7,154 nt of DNA from JBBAEA01 sp041656175 (GTDB lineage: Bacteria > Myxococcota_A > Bradymonadia > UBA4248). Location: positions 1-7,154 of the forward strand of contig JBBAEA010000160.1 of the NCBI GenBank assembly GCA_041656175.1. Direction: 5' to 3'. Below the pieces are notes generated by a model. That model had not been told where the DNA came from, did no database searches, and worked only from the letters and a program-made list of their open reading frames with translations. Both the position numbers and the translations under genes were made by a program. Position 1 is the stretch's first letter; every line of letters begins with the position of its first letter. Shown here one piece after another: positions 1 to 5,823 of the stretch.

Positions 1-107
1 ATTTTTAGCTTATGCTTCTCTACAAAATGTCTCATTTTGTTTAAAACTGTATCGGATTTGTAAAATTAAATTCACAATTTCTAGCCGTGCAAAGGTCTCA
101 GAAAACA

Positions 108-131
108 AAAATTGCTTTTCTTTGCAATTTT
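108..131. repeat. 8-bp perfect stem-loop in a degenerate partial repeat copy
   Basis: AAAATTGC (108-115) and GCAATTTT (124-131) form a perfect 8-bp stem around the loop TTTTCTTT. The surrounding 35 bases (111-145) resemble the first 35 bases of the 123-bp repeat unit that follows (158-192): both have GCTTTTCTTT, then ATTTTGA, then CTAG at the same spacing. It is probably a worn, truncated third copy of that repeat. No gene is visible in 1-146. Confidence 0.55.
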
Positions 132-146
132 GAGCCAAGTACTAGA

Positions 147-392
147 AAAAAAGAAAAAATGCTTTTCTTTACCATTTTGATGCGGATTCTAGGAAACAAG
201 GAATGAGGCAAAGGAGCGACCTAAGGGTCGTGACTGCGCCGAATGACACAGTTGACGACGAAGACGCGCAAAAAAGAAAAAATGCTTTTCTTTACCATTT
301 TGATGCGGATTCTAGGAAACAAGGAATGAGGCAAAGGAGCGACCTAAGGGTCGTGACTGCGCCGAATGACACAGTTGACGACGCAGACGCGC
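147..392. repeat. Two tandem 123-bp direct repeats
   Basis: Unit 1 is 147-269 and unit 2 is 270-392. They are identical except for one base (A at 261, C at 384). Each unit runs from an A-rich start through GCTTTTCTTTACCATTTT and a GC-richer core to GACGCGC. The core holds a small hairpin, CGACC-TAAG-GGTCG, and in unit 2 a further CTGCG/CGCAG pairing that the A at 261 breaks in unit 1. Because 123 is a multiple of three, an open frame of 88 codons crosses both units with a 41-residue repeat. I read this as a by-product of a structured non-coding repeat, not a gene. Near-identity points to recent duplication. Confidence 0.9.
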
Positions 393-408
393 AAAATGGT
401 AAAGAAAA
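286..408. repeat. MITE-like unit with 16-bp terminal inverted repeats
   Basis: TTTTCTTTACCATTTT at 286-301 has its exact reverse complement, AAAATGGTAAAGAAAA, at 393-408, enclosing the 91-bp structured core. A third copy of the left end lies at 163-178 in the first tandem unit, which lacks a matching right end. The whole therefore reads left end, core, left end, core, right end. This architecture fits a small non-autonomous element (MITE or REPIN type) that duplicated internally. No transposase and no clear target-site duplication are visible, so mobility is inferred. Confidence 0.5.
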
Positions 409-410
409 AT

Positions 411-447
411 CAGGGGGCAGCTTTGAAAGCTGCCCCCTACTGTTTTT
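411..447. terminator. Bidirectional rho-independent terminator
   Basis: AGGGGGCAGCTTT (412-424) and AAAGCTGCCCCCT (426-438) form a perfect 13-bp GC-rich stem. On the plus strand it is followed by TTTTT at 443-447. On the minus strand it is followed by ATTTTTCTTT (complement of 401-410). It lies about 55 bp beyond the stop of the minus-strand Cys-rich lipoprotein gene and is the natural end of that transcript. Confidence 0.88.
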
Positions 448-494
448 GCATTATACAGAACATCCTTAAAAACTAGCTTTGCGCTGCGCTAAAC

Positions 495-2348
495 TTATGT
501 ACCGTCGCATGGAATTGAAGTCGCTACACATTGCGGATTCGTATTCGTACCGCAGTTATGGTTGCCAGATACGCATATATAGTTACATTTTCCCGACACA
601 CACTTCACGGTTGCACTAGGCTTTGACGGACATGAGTACCCGCAAGCCCCGCAGTTGTTAACATCCGTTTGCTTGGAAACACAGCTATTCCCAAATTTAC
701 AATATCCACTGTCACAGTCGAATCCGCAAATTCCGTTGATACAAGTTCTGTAACCGTTAGTCGGTGCAGCAGGGCACACGTTCCCACAAGCACCGCAGTT
801 GCTTAAATCCGTTTGTTTAGAAACGCAGCGACTCCCAACCTTACAATATTCGTTTTTACATTCGAATCCGCAATAACCGCCACTACACCATCTGTTACTA
901 GCACCATCAGGCCACGGACACACATTCTCGCAAGTTCCGCAGTTGTACGTACTTGTTAGTTTATAATCACAGCCGCCATTGTACTTGCAATAATCGCTAT
1001 GGCAAGTATAATCACAGCGGTTGGAACTACAAGTTCGTGAAATAGCATTGCTTGGCAGAGGACATTTATTGTTACAGCGTTCACAATGATTAGTGCTAGA
1101 ACCAAGAGGCACACAAATCGTACCTTCTCTGCAATAATCGTGGGCGCAACTCTCGCAGCCGTTGCGCTGAATACGGTCTAAGTTGGCGTATGCATTATGG
1201 CAAGTTAATTCACAGGTACCACTTTGGCTACAACTGTACGTATTGACAGTATAATTGTTTTCGTAAACGCGACAATCATAACCATTAGAACCACAGTGCC
1301 ACTCCGTATTGGCGATACATGAATCGTTATAAAGCATGTAATTTGCTTCACACAATCTAGCCACACACTTTCCTGCAATGCAGTCCCCCTCCGCCCAACC
1401 GGGCATTGCATCTTTACAAGATAGCCCAGCAGCGCCGCATTCCGCAGTGCTATTCTCAACACAGCCATTGTTTTCACGACGGTATCTAGGATAACATTCA
1501 AAAACACACTTTCCATTTTTGCAAGAATTTTCGGCATTCTCTACACTACAAACTACTCCTTCCTTACCGCAATTGTTCTCATTCTCTAAAATGCAACTCT
1601 GACCCGATTGGTAATAGCCATTATTGCAAATAAAATAGCAATTTCCTGCTATACAGAGATTTTTAGCGTTTTCTACATTACATTCATTCTTCTCTCGTCC
1701 GCAATTCTCTAGAGTGTCGGGTTTACACTCATTTGAGTATAAATAATAGCCTACCCTGCACGATTCCGCGGCACATTCACCGCTATGGCAAGCTGTGCTT
1801 AGCACTCCATCATTAACATTACTATAGCATGAGTTTTTACAGCGACCGCAGTGCTCCCCATCGTTCTTTGTATCTACACAAATAACAGTATTCGTCCTAT
1901 CTCGACAAATCTCTAAAGGCTTTAAGCATTCTCCCGAACATACGCCACTACTACAGTATAAGCCTGTTTCGCACTCTACATTACAAGCGCCGCAGTTTGA
2001 CACATCGCTTTTTAAATTCGTCTCGCAGCCGTTTCGCAATTCACCATCGCAGTCAGCGTAGCCGTCGCGGCACTTTATGCTGTATGCTCTTTCCGAGTCC
2101 CCGCAGTCAATACCGCCGTTTTCTGTATCGAGTAAATCAATGTTCAAGTCACCCAACGACTCTACACAATGACCACAAAATTCATCTTCATTTTCAGGGC
2201 AGCGTTTAACAATGCATTCGTAAAGTAAAACATCATCTTCGCTCTGTTCGCTATCATCAACTATCGTGCAGCTGCTCCCGCCTAAACACCGACCGACTTT
2301 AGCCGAGTAGTTGTCGTAGTTCCCGTTTGCATTTTTTTCATCTCGCAC
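495..2348 (-). CDS. Cysteine-rich repeat lipoprotein, main body (frame-shifted from its signal peptide)
   Basis: This frame encodes 617 residues, 85 of them Cys (about 14%), starting at a GTG with no ribosome binding site; the true N-terminus is in the overlapping frame at 2282-2542. Residues 94-126 carry the myxobacterial-type module DCDGELRNGCE followed by NCGACNVEC. Residues 198-383 hold four 44-50 aa modules with six Cys each (pattern C..CG..G..C..C..G.C...C). Residues 402-592 hold four tandem 47-48 aa modules with eight Cys each, spaced C-x5-C-x9-C-x2-C-x3-C-x9/10-C-x4-C-x3-C. No catalytic motif is visible. Such a protein should be disulfide-rich and extracytoplasmic, so it makes little sense without a signal peptide. 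With one extra A in the A7 run at 2332-2338 the gene would encode about 682 aa from the ATG at 2542. Function is unknown; a surface or adhesion role is only a guess. Confidence 0.85.
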   Translation of the reverse strand: MRDEKNANGNYDNYSAKVGRCLGGSSCTIVDDSEQSEDDVLLYECIVKRCPENEDEFCGHCVESLGDLNIDLLDTENGGIDCGDSERAYSIKCRDGYADCDGELRNGCETNLKSDVSNCGACNVECETGLYCSSGVCSGECLKPLEICRDRTNTVICVDTKNDGEHCGRCKNSCYSNVNDGVLSTACHSGECAAESCRVGYYLYSNECKPDTLENCGREKNECNVENAKNLCIAGNCYFICNNGYYQSGQSCILENENNCGKEGVVCSVENAENSCKNGKCVFECYPRYRRENNGCVENSTAECGAAGLSCKDAMPGWAEGDCIAGKCVARLCEANYMLYNDSCIANTEWHCGSNGYDCRVYENNYTVNTYSCSQSGTCELTCHNAYANLDRIQRNGCESCAHDYCREGTICVPLGSSTNHCERCNNKCPLPSNAISRTCSSNRCDYTCHSDYCKYNGGCDYKLTSTYNCGTCENVCPWPDGASNRWCSGGYCGFECKNEYCKVGSRCVSKQTDLSNCGACGNVCPAAPTNGYRTCINGICGFDCDSGYCKFGNSCVSKQTDVNNCGACGYSCPSKPSATVKCVSGKCNYICVSGNHNCGTNTNPQCVATSIPCDGT

Positions 2349-2542
2349 GAAAAGGCTAACGGGTTCTCGTCAAAGCAAGTTTGATCACCCACAACGCAGC
2401 AAACACCATCGCTTGGAGGGCAGCGCCCCCCTGTGTAGTTTCCTAAATTGCTGTCCCAATCGCAGGCAAAAATCAATAACGCTAAGAAGAAACATGCTAC
2501 ATATAAGATTACGCTATAGTGTATTTTTTGGGAGATTAGCAT
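2282..2542 (-). CDS. N-terminal lipoprotein signal and first Cys segment of the same gene
   Basis: From the ATG at 2542 the frame begins MLISQKIHYS, then a hydrophobic stretch ending LLIFAC, a signal peptide with a lipobox-like site and lipid-acceptor Cys27 (Phe at -2 is atypical). The mature part has a CPPSDGVCC segment and two more Cys, the same composition as the downstream body. At ATG AAA AAA ATG (A7 run, 2332-2338) this frame leaves the body's frame and runs 14 further low-complexity residues (TGTTTTTRLK...) to a TAG at 2282. A -1 shift on the A run gives FSCEMKK then NANGNYDNY, continuous with the 617-residue frame. A TTG at 2566 in frame is a possible but weaker start because it puts eight polar residues before the signal. 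No strong Shine-Dalgarno is seen; GAG lies about 7 nt before the ATG. Confidence 0.75.
   Translation of the reverse strand: MLISQKIHYSVILYVACFFLALLIFACDWDSNLGNYTGGRCPPSDGVCCVVGDQTCFDENPLAFSCEMKKMQTGTTTTTRLKSVGV
2332..2338 (-). other. A7 homopolymer at the frameshift (possible phase-variable or slippage site)
   Basis: On the coding strand the sequence is GAGATG followed by seven A and TGC. The upstream frame reads ATG AAA AAA ATG; the body frame reads GAA AAA AAT GCA. Eight A would fuse signal peptide and body in one frame. The window in which a shift must occur, set by the TGA upstream in the body frame and the TAG at 2282 in the signal frame, contains this run. Possible causes are slipped-strand phase variation, ribosomal or polymerase slippage, a true inactivating mutation, or a sequencing error. 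Confidence 0.65.
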
Positions 2543-2613
2543 TTCGTAACTCAACTCACTGCACAATCAAGTAGCTCTAGTTTGCTAGAACTTACATTCT
2601 ACTCCAAGCTGGC

Positions 2614-2641
2614 ATCTTAGCAAAAAGACTACAAATTTCAA
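2614..2641 (-). promoter_or_regulatory. Sigma-70-type promoter of the Cys-rich lipoprotein gene
   Basis: On the minus strand TTGAAA (2641-2636) is followed after 16 bases by TAAGAT (2619-2614). It matches the -35 consensus at five of six positions and the -10 at four of six. Transcription would begin near 2606, leaving a leader of roughly 65 nt before the ATG at 2542. The other lipoprotein gene uses the same -35 hexamer. Confidence 0.4.
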
Positions 2642-2895
2642 ACTAAAAATTCAAAAGCTCCAATTGACTTATAAAATAAGAACAGACCATAAAAACCTTG
2701 GCGATCTTGCACAAATCAGCGCAAGACATAGCCTAAAATGAGGATATACACAACTAAACCTGTATCTACATTGTTGAGCAAAAGTGTCGATTTGCGGTAA
2801 AATGTGATGATGTGCTAGCATGACGATACGCAGCATTGTACTACGAATGACAGCCAAATTTGCGTTCAAATGAATTCACTACTTCTGTGTAGCAT

Positions 2896-2927
2896 CTTGA
2901 TTTGATTGACTTTATTTTGAATGCTCG
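2896..2927 (-). repeat. Dispersed repeat A, left copy
   Basis: The reverse complement of these 32 bases matches 5552-5583 at 30 positions, including 23 in a row (containing AAAGTCAATCAAATCAAG). The mismatches are in the CGAGC-TT flank. It lies in the gene-free stretch 2642-3000, which otherwise shows no coding or strong structural signal to me. Confidence 0.8.
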
Positions 2928-3007
2928 CCTGCTATTCTTAATTTTCTCTCAATGTTTTTAGGGCAACTTTCACATTGCTCAGAGCATCAACAACGCTTTA
3001 TTTTTAC

Positions 3008-3034
3008 CACGAAAAGCACGAAAGTCACGAAAGG
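3008..3034. repeat. Three tandem 9-bp repeats (CACGAAA-type)
   Basis: CACGAAAAG (3008-3016), CACGAAAGT (3017-3025) and CACGAAAGG (3026-3034) lie head to tail and share CACGAAA plus one further A or G. It is intergenic, about 500 bp upstream of the plus-strand lipoprotein gene. It could be a set of binding sites or a simple repeat; nothing decides between these. Confidence 0.7.
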
Positions 3035-3055
3035 CTACAGTCGTGTGATTCATGA

Positions 3056-3092
3056 TTAAGGAAGCTCTGATTCATCGGGGGCTACCGCCCCA
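3056..3092 (+). repeat. Dispersed repeat B, left copy, with stem-loop
   Basis: TTA-GGAA-CTCTGAT followed by GGGGCTACCGCCCCA is shared with the reverse complement of 5824-5859, with a one-base indel and a few substitutions. The 3' part folds as GGGGC-TACC-GCCCC (3078-3091). The right copy sits exactly at the end of the LuxE-like gene, so this one may mark the 3' end of a gene now lost. Confidence 0.75.
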
Positions 3093-3220
3093 CGCTCCGT
3101 TCTAGAACCCGTATCAAATTTGCTAAGGAAAGCATCATTCGATTTTTGACTACGTTGAAATGCTGTATTTTATCTTCTTGCTAACGCGTAATGGTGAGGG
3201 GGGAGCGCAAGATCAGCTGA

Positions 3221-3306
3221 ATGAGAAGCTTAAAGCCGCACGATGTGCGATGGTTGAGCGAATAGCGAAAACATTGCACATCGTCATGCGGCTTTTGGCT
3301 TATCAT
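3221..3306. repeat. 86-nt long imperfect hairpin
   Basis: Four arm segments pair in order: ATGA (3221-3224) with TCAT (3303-3306), AAGC (3226-3229) with GCTT (3298-3301), AAAGCCGCA (3232-3240) with TGCGGCTTT (3287-3295), and CGATGTGC (3241-3248) with GCACATCG (3276-3283). There is one mismatch, a 2x2 internal loop, a 3-nt bulge and a 27-nt terminal loop, giving 25 base pairs in all. It lies inside a 65-codon open frame (3160-3357) without a ribosome binding site, which I do not call as a gene. It could be a small structured RNA, a regulatory hairpin or a dispersed repeat. Confidence 0.7.
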
Positions 3307-3322
3307 GAAGCAAGCTTGCGCG

Positions 3323-3342
3323 CGGGGGGAGACTTCCCCCCG
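3323..3342. repeat. G6/C6 hairpin
   Basis: CGGGGGGA (3323-3330), loop GACT, TCCCCCCG (3335-3342) form an 8-bp perfect stem. It is preceded by the 10-bp palindrome GCAAGCTTGC (3310-3319). No T-run follows, so it is a poor intrinsic terminator. Its arms match the outer arms of the hairpin at 7085-7132. Confidence 0.75.
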
Positions 3343-3372
3343 TCGAAAAATGACTGAAGTGAGATATAATGA

Positions 3373-3415
3373 CGAAAAATTTACAATAACAGCGCGGTTT
3401 ATTTGTAAATTTTCG
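3373..3415. promoter_or_regulatory. AT-rich long inverted repeat upstream of the lipoprotein promoter
   Basis: AAAATTTACAATAA (3376-3389) pairs with TTATTTGTAAATTTT (3399-3413) with one bulged T, and flanking CG/CG pairs extend it. The 9-nt centre is CAGCGCGGT. It ends 57 bp before the -35 hexamer of the downstream gene. It may be an operator-like palindrome or, as RNA, the terminator or end of something upstream. No regulator gene is in the window. Confidence 0.5.
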
Positions 3416-3471
3416 GTACAGTCGAAATTTTGTGCGTCGATTTTAGGCTGTTACATAAAGCCGTTTAAAAG

Positions 3472-3500
3472 TTGAAAATGGGAAAAGATTTGTATATAGT
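3472..3500 (+). promoter_or_regulatory. Sigma-70-type promoter of the 633-aa lipoprotein gene
   Basis: TTGAAA (3472-3477) and TATAGT (3495-3500) are separated by exactly 17 bases, each matching the consensus at five of six positions. Transcription would start near 3507, about 40 nt before the start codon, leaving room for the strong ribosome binding site at 3537-3542. Confidence 0.65.
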
Positions 3501-3536
3501 GAGCGTGGAAGTTTGGAGCTGCATCGTCGAAGCTGT

Positions 3537-3542
3537 GGGAGG
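3537..3542 (+). promoter_or_regulatory. Shine-Dalgarno GGGAGG fixing the start at 3548
   Basis: GGGAGG lies 5 nt before the ATG at 3548, directly ahead of a typical lipoprotein signal peptide. This is the only strong ribosome binding site seen in the window. Confidence 0.85.
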
Positions 3543-3547
3543 AAACA

Positions 3548-5449
3548 ATGCAAAGGTTATATAAAAGATTGTTTGTGGTTTTGTTAACGCTGTTCGTGCC
3601 AGCGTTTATGGCTTGTAGCGATGACTCGGCGCGAGTCGATAATGGCGATTTGGTCGATGTCGATAATCCGAAGCCCAAAAAGGGCTATGAGTACATCATT
3701 GTGCCATTTATGGATCGCGAGGTGACGATAAATCGGGAGGGGAGTTTGAAGTTGAAGGTTGCGCTCTACTCTATAAAGGATGGGGAGCCAGTTTCGGGGG
3801 AGGAGGTCGGCTGGGCGGTGCGTGCGGGTGAGGGCGTTTTGAAATTGCAGTCGCTCGCGACGGTGACGGATGATGAGGGGTATACGAGTGTGTTGTTGAA
3901 TTCGACAGGCGAGATGGGGGATGTGGAGATTGTGGCGTCGAATTTGAAGGCGCCTAAGAATGTGTTGTTTACGGTGCATGTGGTGGATTTGCCGTCGGGA
4001 GACCTATTTGTGCAGGCTTCGTACAGTGGTGCAGCGCCAATAGTGAATTATAGCATACGATTGTACGATTATTATGAGCTTGATTGCAGCCGTTTTGACG
4101 CGCGGTATCCAGTCGCCGATGAGCCGCTCATGAAGGTCGATGCCATGTCTGCAAAGTTTGAGAAATTGTTGGTCGATGAGAAGTTTTCGGTTTTGGCATA
4201 CGGTTACGCGGCCAATGGTGCGGCGGTCGCTGCGGGTTGTGTAGATTCGAATGTACAAACGCGAGAAAACGAAGTTACTAATATTACTGTTCCGCTCGAA
4301 ACTATACATTTAGATCCTGTTACGAGATATCATGTTCGTTCATATTTTAACTTTGGTAATATCGTCGAAAATATGGGCGAAACAGGTAGATGGATTGCAA
4401 AGATTTTAGAAGGTGTTGATAATCCTGGGAAGTTGATGTATGAGGTTTTAGTCGACGATTTGTTGCTTGGTGCGGGTTGTGGGAATATTTTGCCAGACTT
4501 TTTGTGCATAGCAACTGGTTGGTTGATGGGGACTTTCGGTCTTAAGGATAAATTGACCGATTATTTAAACAACTTGGTTGTCGAGTCAGATACGGGCTGC
4601 AAGATGATAAACTTTGGATGTCAGTTGCGTAATATCATGCAAACGTTGGAGCTCATGGGTACATTAAATATACAACGAAGTGGCACGGGTTTTACACTTA
4701 GCGGTAAAAATAGTTATACAGGCTTGGCGGTGTACTGGCGCGTTAAGTGTGCAGATGATCCCGATCCGAATTGCGGGCGAACTCCTATCTCGGCGGATTT
4801 GGGGAATGATATCAATTTAATTGAAGGTACATGGGGAGGGGGACTTAGCAATGGTTACGATAAACTCAGCATCGATCGTCATAATATTAATATGCATTAT
4901 GGCAAAGTTATTGTCTATGTCGTCGAGCATTTCTTACTACCGAAGGTAGCAGGTGGGGCAACAAACTTTACTGACGCTCTTGCCCATTGGTTTAATTGCG
5001 ACAGTATTGCCACTTGGTTTAATAATAATATTAAACTTCCTAGCTGGCTTGGTGGCTATGGAGTGTCCTATGAGCAAGGCATGAAGTGGTGTCGCAGTGG
5101 AGTAAATCTTATAGACTCTGCCCTTGGCTTTGGCAAAACTTTTGCAAACCTCAAATATCAGTCATCATTTATGACACTTAGCGGAACAGGCATTTTTAAA
5201 GATAAGAATGCCGACAACGTCGTAGATCACATCAGTGATGGGGTTTGGCATGGGGAGCTTGTGACGGACGGAGATGTTTCCACCGTAAGCGGTATGTGGA
5301 GTGGTTACAATTTGAACAATAGCGGTTATTGCAGCTATCCAAAAACCAGCACAGACAGCGATGACCAGATTTGTTCTTACCCGCCGATTGATATTTCCTC
5401 TATTATTGAGTCGAAGTTTTGTGGAACATGTAAGGGGTTTTCTTTCTAG
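3548..5449 (+). CDS. Large lipoprotein with N-terminal Ig-like domain, function unknown
   Basis: The 633-residue protein starts MQRLYKR, then a hydrophobic core and FMAC, a signal peptide with lipid-acceptor Cys23 and a short acidic linker (SDDSARVDNGD). Residues about 50-146 look like a bacterial Ig-like (Big_1/invasin-type) domain: alternating strands, VSGEEVGWAV, TDDEGYTSV and GDVEIVA. Residues about 151-251 look like a second beta-sandwich ending with CVDSNVQTRENEVTNITVPL. Residues 265-370 have amphipathic helices and paired Cys. Two similar beta segments follow, TLSG then G-TWGGGLSNG (383-436) and TLSG then G-VWHGELVTDG (543-575), suggesting an internal duplication. The C-terminus has five Cys in the last 40 residues. 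No enzyme motif is visible. It is single, divergent from the Cys-rich lipoprotein gene, with its own promoter. It is probably anchored in the outer membrane. The fold of the second half is not recognised. Confidence 0.93.
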   Translation: MQRLYKRLFVVLLTLFVPAFMACSDDSARVDNGDLVDVDNPKPKKGYEYIIVPFMDREVTINREGSLKLKVALYSIKDGEPVSGEEVGWAVRAGEGVLKLQSLATVTDDEGYTSVLLNSTGEMGDVEIVASNLKAPKNVLFTVHVVDLPSGDLFVQASYSGAAPIVNYSIRLYDYYELDCSRFDARYPVADEPLMKVDAMSAKFEKLLVDEKFSVLAYGYAANGAAVAAGCVDSNVQTRENEVTNITVPLETIHLDPVTRYHVRSYFNFGNIVENMGETGRWIAKILEGVDNPGKLMYEVLVDDLLLGAGCGNILPDFLCIATGWLMGTFGLKDKLTDYLNNLVVESDTGCKMINFGCQLRNIMQTLELMGTLNIQRSGTGFTLSGKNSYTGLAVYWRVKCADDPDPNCGRTPISADLGNDINLIEGTWGGGLSNGYDKLSIDRHNINMHYGKVIVYVVEHFLLPKVAGGATNFTDALAHWFNCDSIATWFNNNIKLPSWLGGYGVSYEQGMKWCRSGVNLIDSALGFGKTFANLKYQSSFMTLSGTGIFKDKNADNVVDHISDGVWHGELVTDGDVSTVSGMWSGYNLNNSGYCSYPKTSTDSDDQICSYPPIDISSIIESKFCGTCKGFSF

Positions 5450-5475
5450 TTGTATCAATTAGAGTGCTTTTTTGC

Positions 5476-5500
5476 AGGGGCAGGTTTTAAAGCTGCCTTT
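5476..5500 (+). terminator. Weak terminator-like hairpin after the lipoprotein gene
   Basis: AGGGGCAG (5476-5483) pairs with CTGCCTTT (5493-5500) through six Watson-Crick and two G-U pairs, around GTTTTAAAG. It lies 27 bp after the stop. No T-run follows on the plus strand, so termination is doubtful. The sequence resembles a decayed copy of the strong terminator at 412-438. Confidence 0.4.
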
Positions 5501-5551
5501 GAATAAAGCTAGAACCGTTAAAAAACAGCTAGAATTAAACAAAAAATCAGA

Positions 5552-5583
5552 CGAGCGTTTAAAATAAAGTCAATCAAATCAAG
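5552..5583 (+). repeat. Dispersed repeat A, right copy
   Basis: CGAGC-TT plus 23 bases (AAAGTCAATCAAATCAAG included) match the reverse complement of 2896-2927 at 30 of 32 positions. It lies about 100 bp past the lipoprotein stop. Just before it are two 20-bp-spaced copies of AGCTAGAA (5507 and 5527). Confidence 0.8.
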
Positions 5584-5633
5584 GCAGTACGCAAAAAAGG
5601 GTTCTAAGGGCTCAGTTCCACAATTCCGACTAC

Positions 5634-5706
5634 GATTTGCGCTGCACTCACGCAGGCTTGCGTTCGATTGCGCAAATCTAGTCTCATGAAAAACCTACGG
5701 TTTTTC
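5634..5706. repeat. Nested stem-loop followed by a second stem-loop
   Basis: GATTTGCGC (5634-5642) pairs with GCGCAAATC (5670-5678). Inside it ACGCA-GGCT-TGCGT (5650-5663) forms a second stem. Nine bases on, GAAAAACC-TAC-GGTTTTTC (5688-5706) forms an 8-bp stem followed by TTTC; on the plus strand this last one is terminator-like, since the T-rich arm runs on to 5710. There is no convincing gene in 5450-5855. Confidence 0.65.
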
Positions 5707-5780
5707 TTTCTTGTTCGCACGTCTCAAGCTCAAGCAAGCTTGGCTTGGACGTACTCACTGCGAAAGTGGGCCATCAACTC

Positions 5781-5820
5781 GTAAAACACTTAGTTTTACT
5801 CGTTTCGGCCCCTTAGCGGG
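5781..5820. repeat. Two short stem-loops in the 3' region of the LuxE-like gene
   Basis: GTAAAAC-ACTTA-GTTTTAC (5781-5799) is a perfect 7-bp stem flanked on both sides by ACTCGT-like sequence. GGCCCCTTAGCGGGG follows, with CCCC (5809-5812) pairing GGGG (5817-5820). Together with repeat B just beyond, these make three consecutive hairpins in the untranslated tail of the minus-strand gene. None has a clear T-run, so no classical terminator can be named. Confidence 0.5.
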
Positions 5821-5823
5821 GTT

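Noticed and set aside
147..392. CRISPR array
   Set aside because: Only two units, head to tail without unique spacers, and no cas gene.
203..469. 88-codon plus-strand open frame with a 41-residue repeat
   Set aside because: It exists because the 123-bp repeat is a multiple of three; it overlaps inverted repeats and a terminator, and the ATG has no properly spaced ribosome binding site.
2332..2338. Canonical -1 programmed frameshift heptamer
   Set aside because: The run is in the phase G AAA AAA A, not X XXY YYZ with A AAA AAA in the correct zero frame, and I saw no clear stimulatory structure just downstream; slippage remains possible but is not shown.
2669..2869. 66-codon minus-strand open frame
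   Set aside because: No ribosome binding site, no recognisable domain and ordinary intergenic composition.
3160..3357. 65-codon plus-strand open frame
   Set aside because: No ribosome binding site; most of it is the 86-nt hairpin and the G6/C6 hairpin, and the sequence resembles no family I know.
3584..4309. Minus-strand open frames of 131 and 101 codons
   Set aside because: They are antisense to the lipoprotein gene, rich in Arg and Ile without domain pattern, and follow from its codon bias.
2896..5583. Composite transposon bounded by inverted copies of repeats A and B
   Set aside because: The order of A and B is not mirrored at the two ends, and no transposase or target duplication is present.
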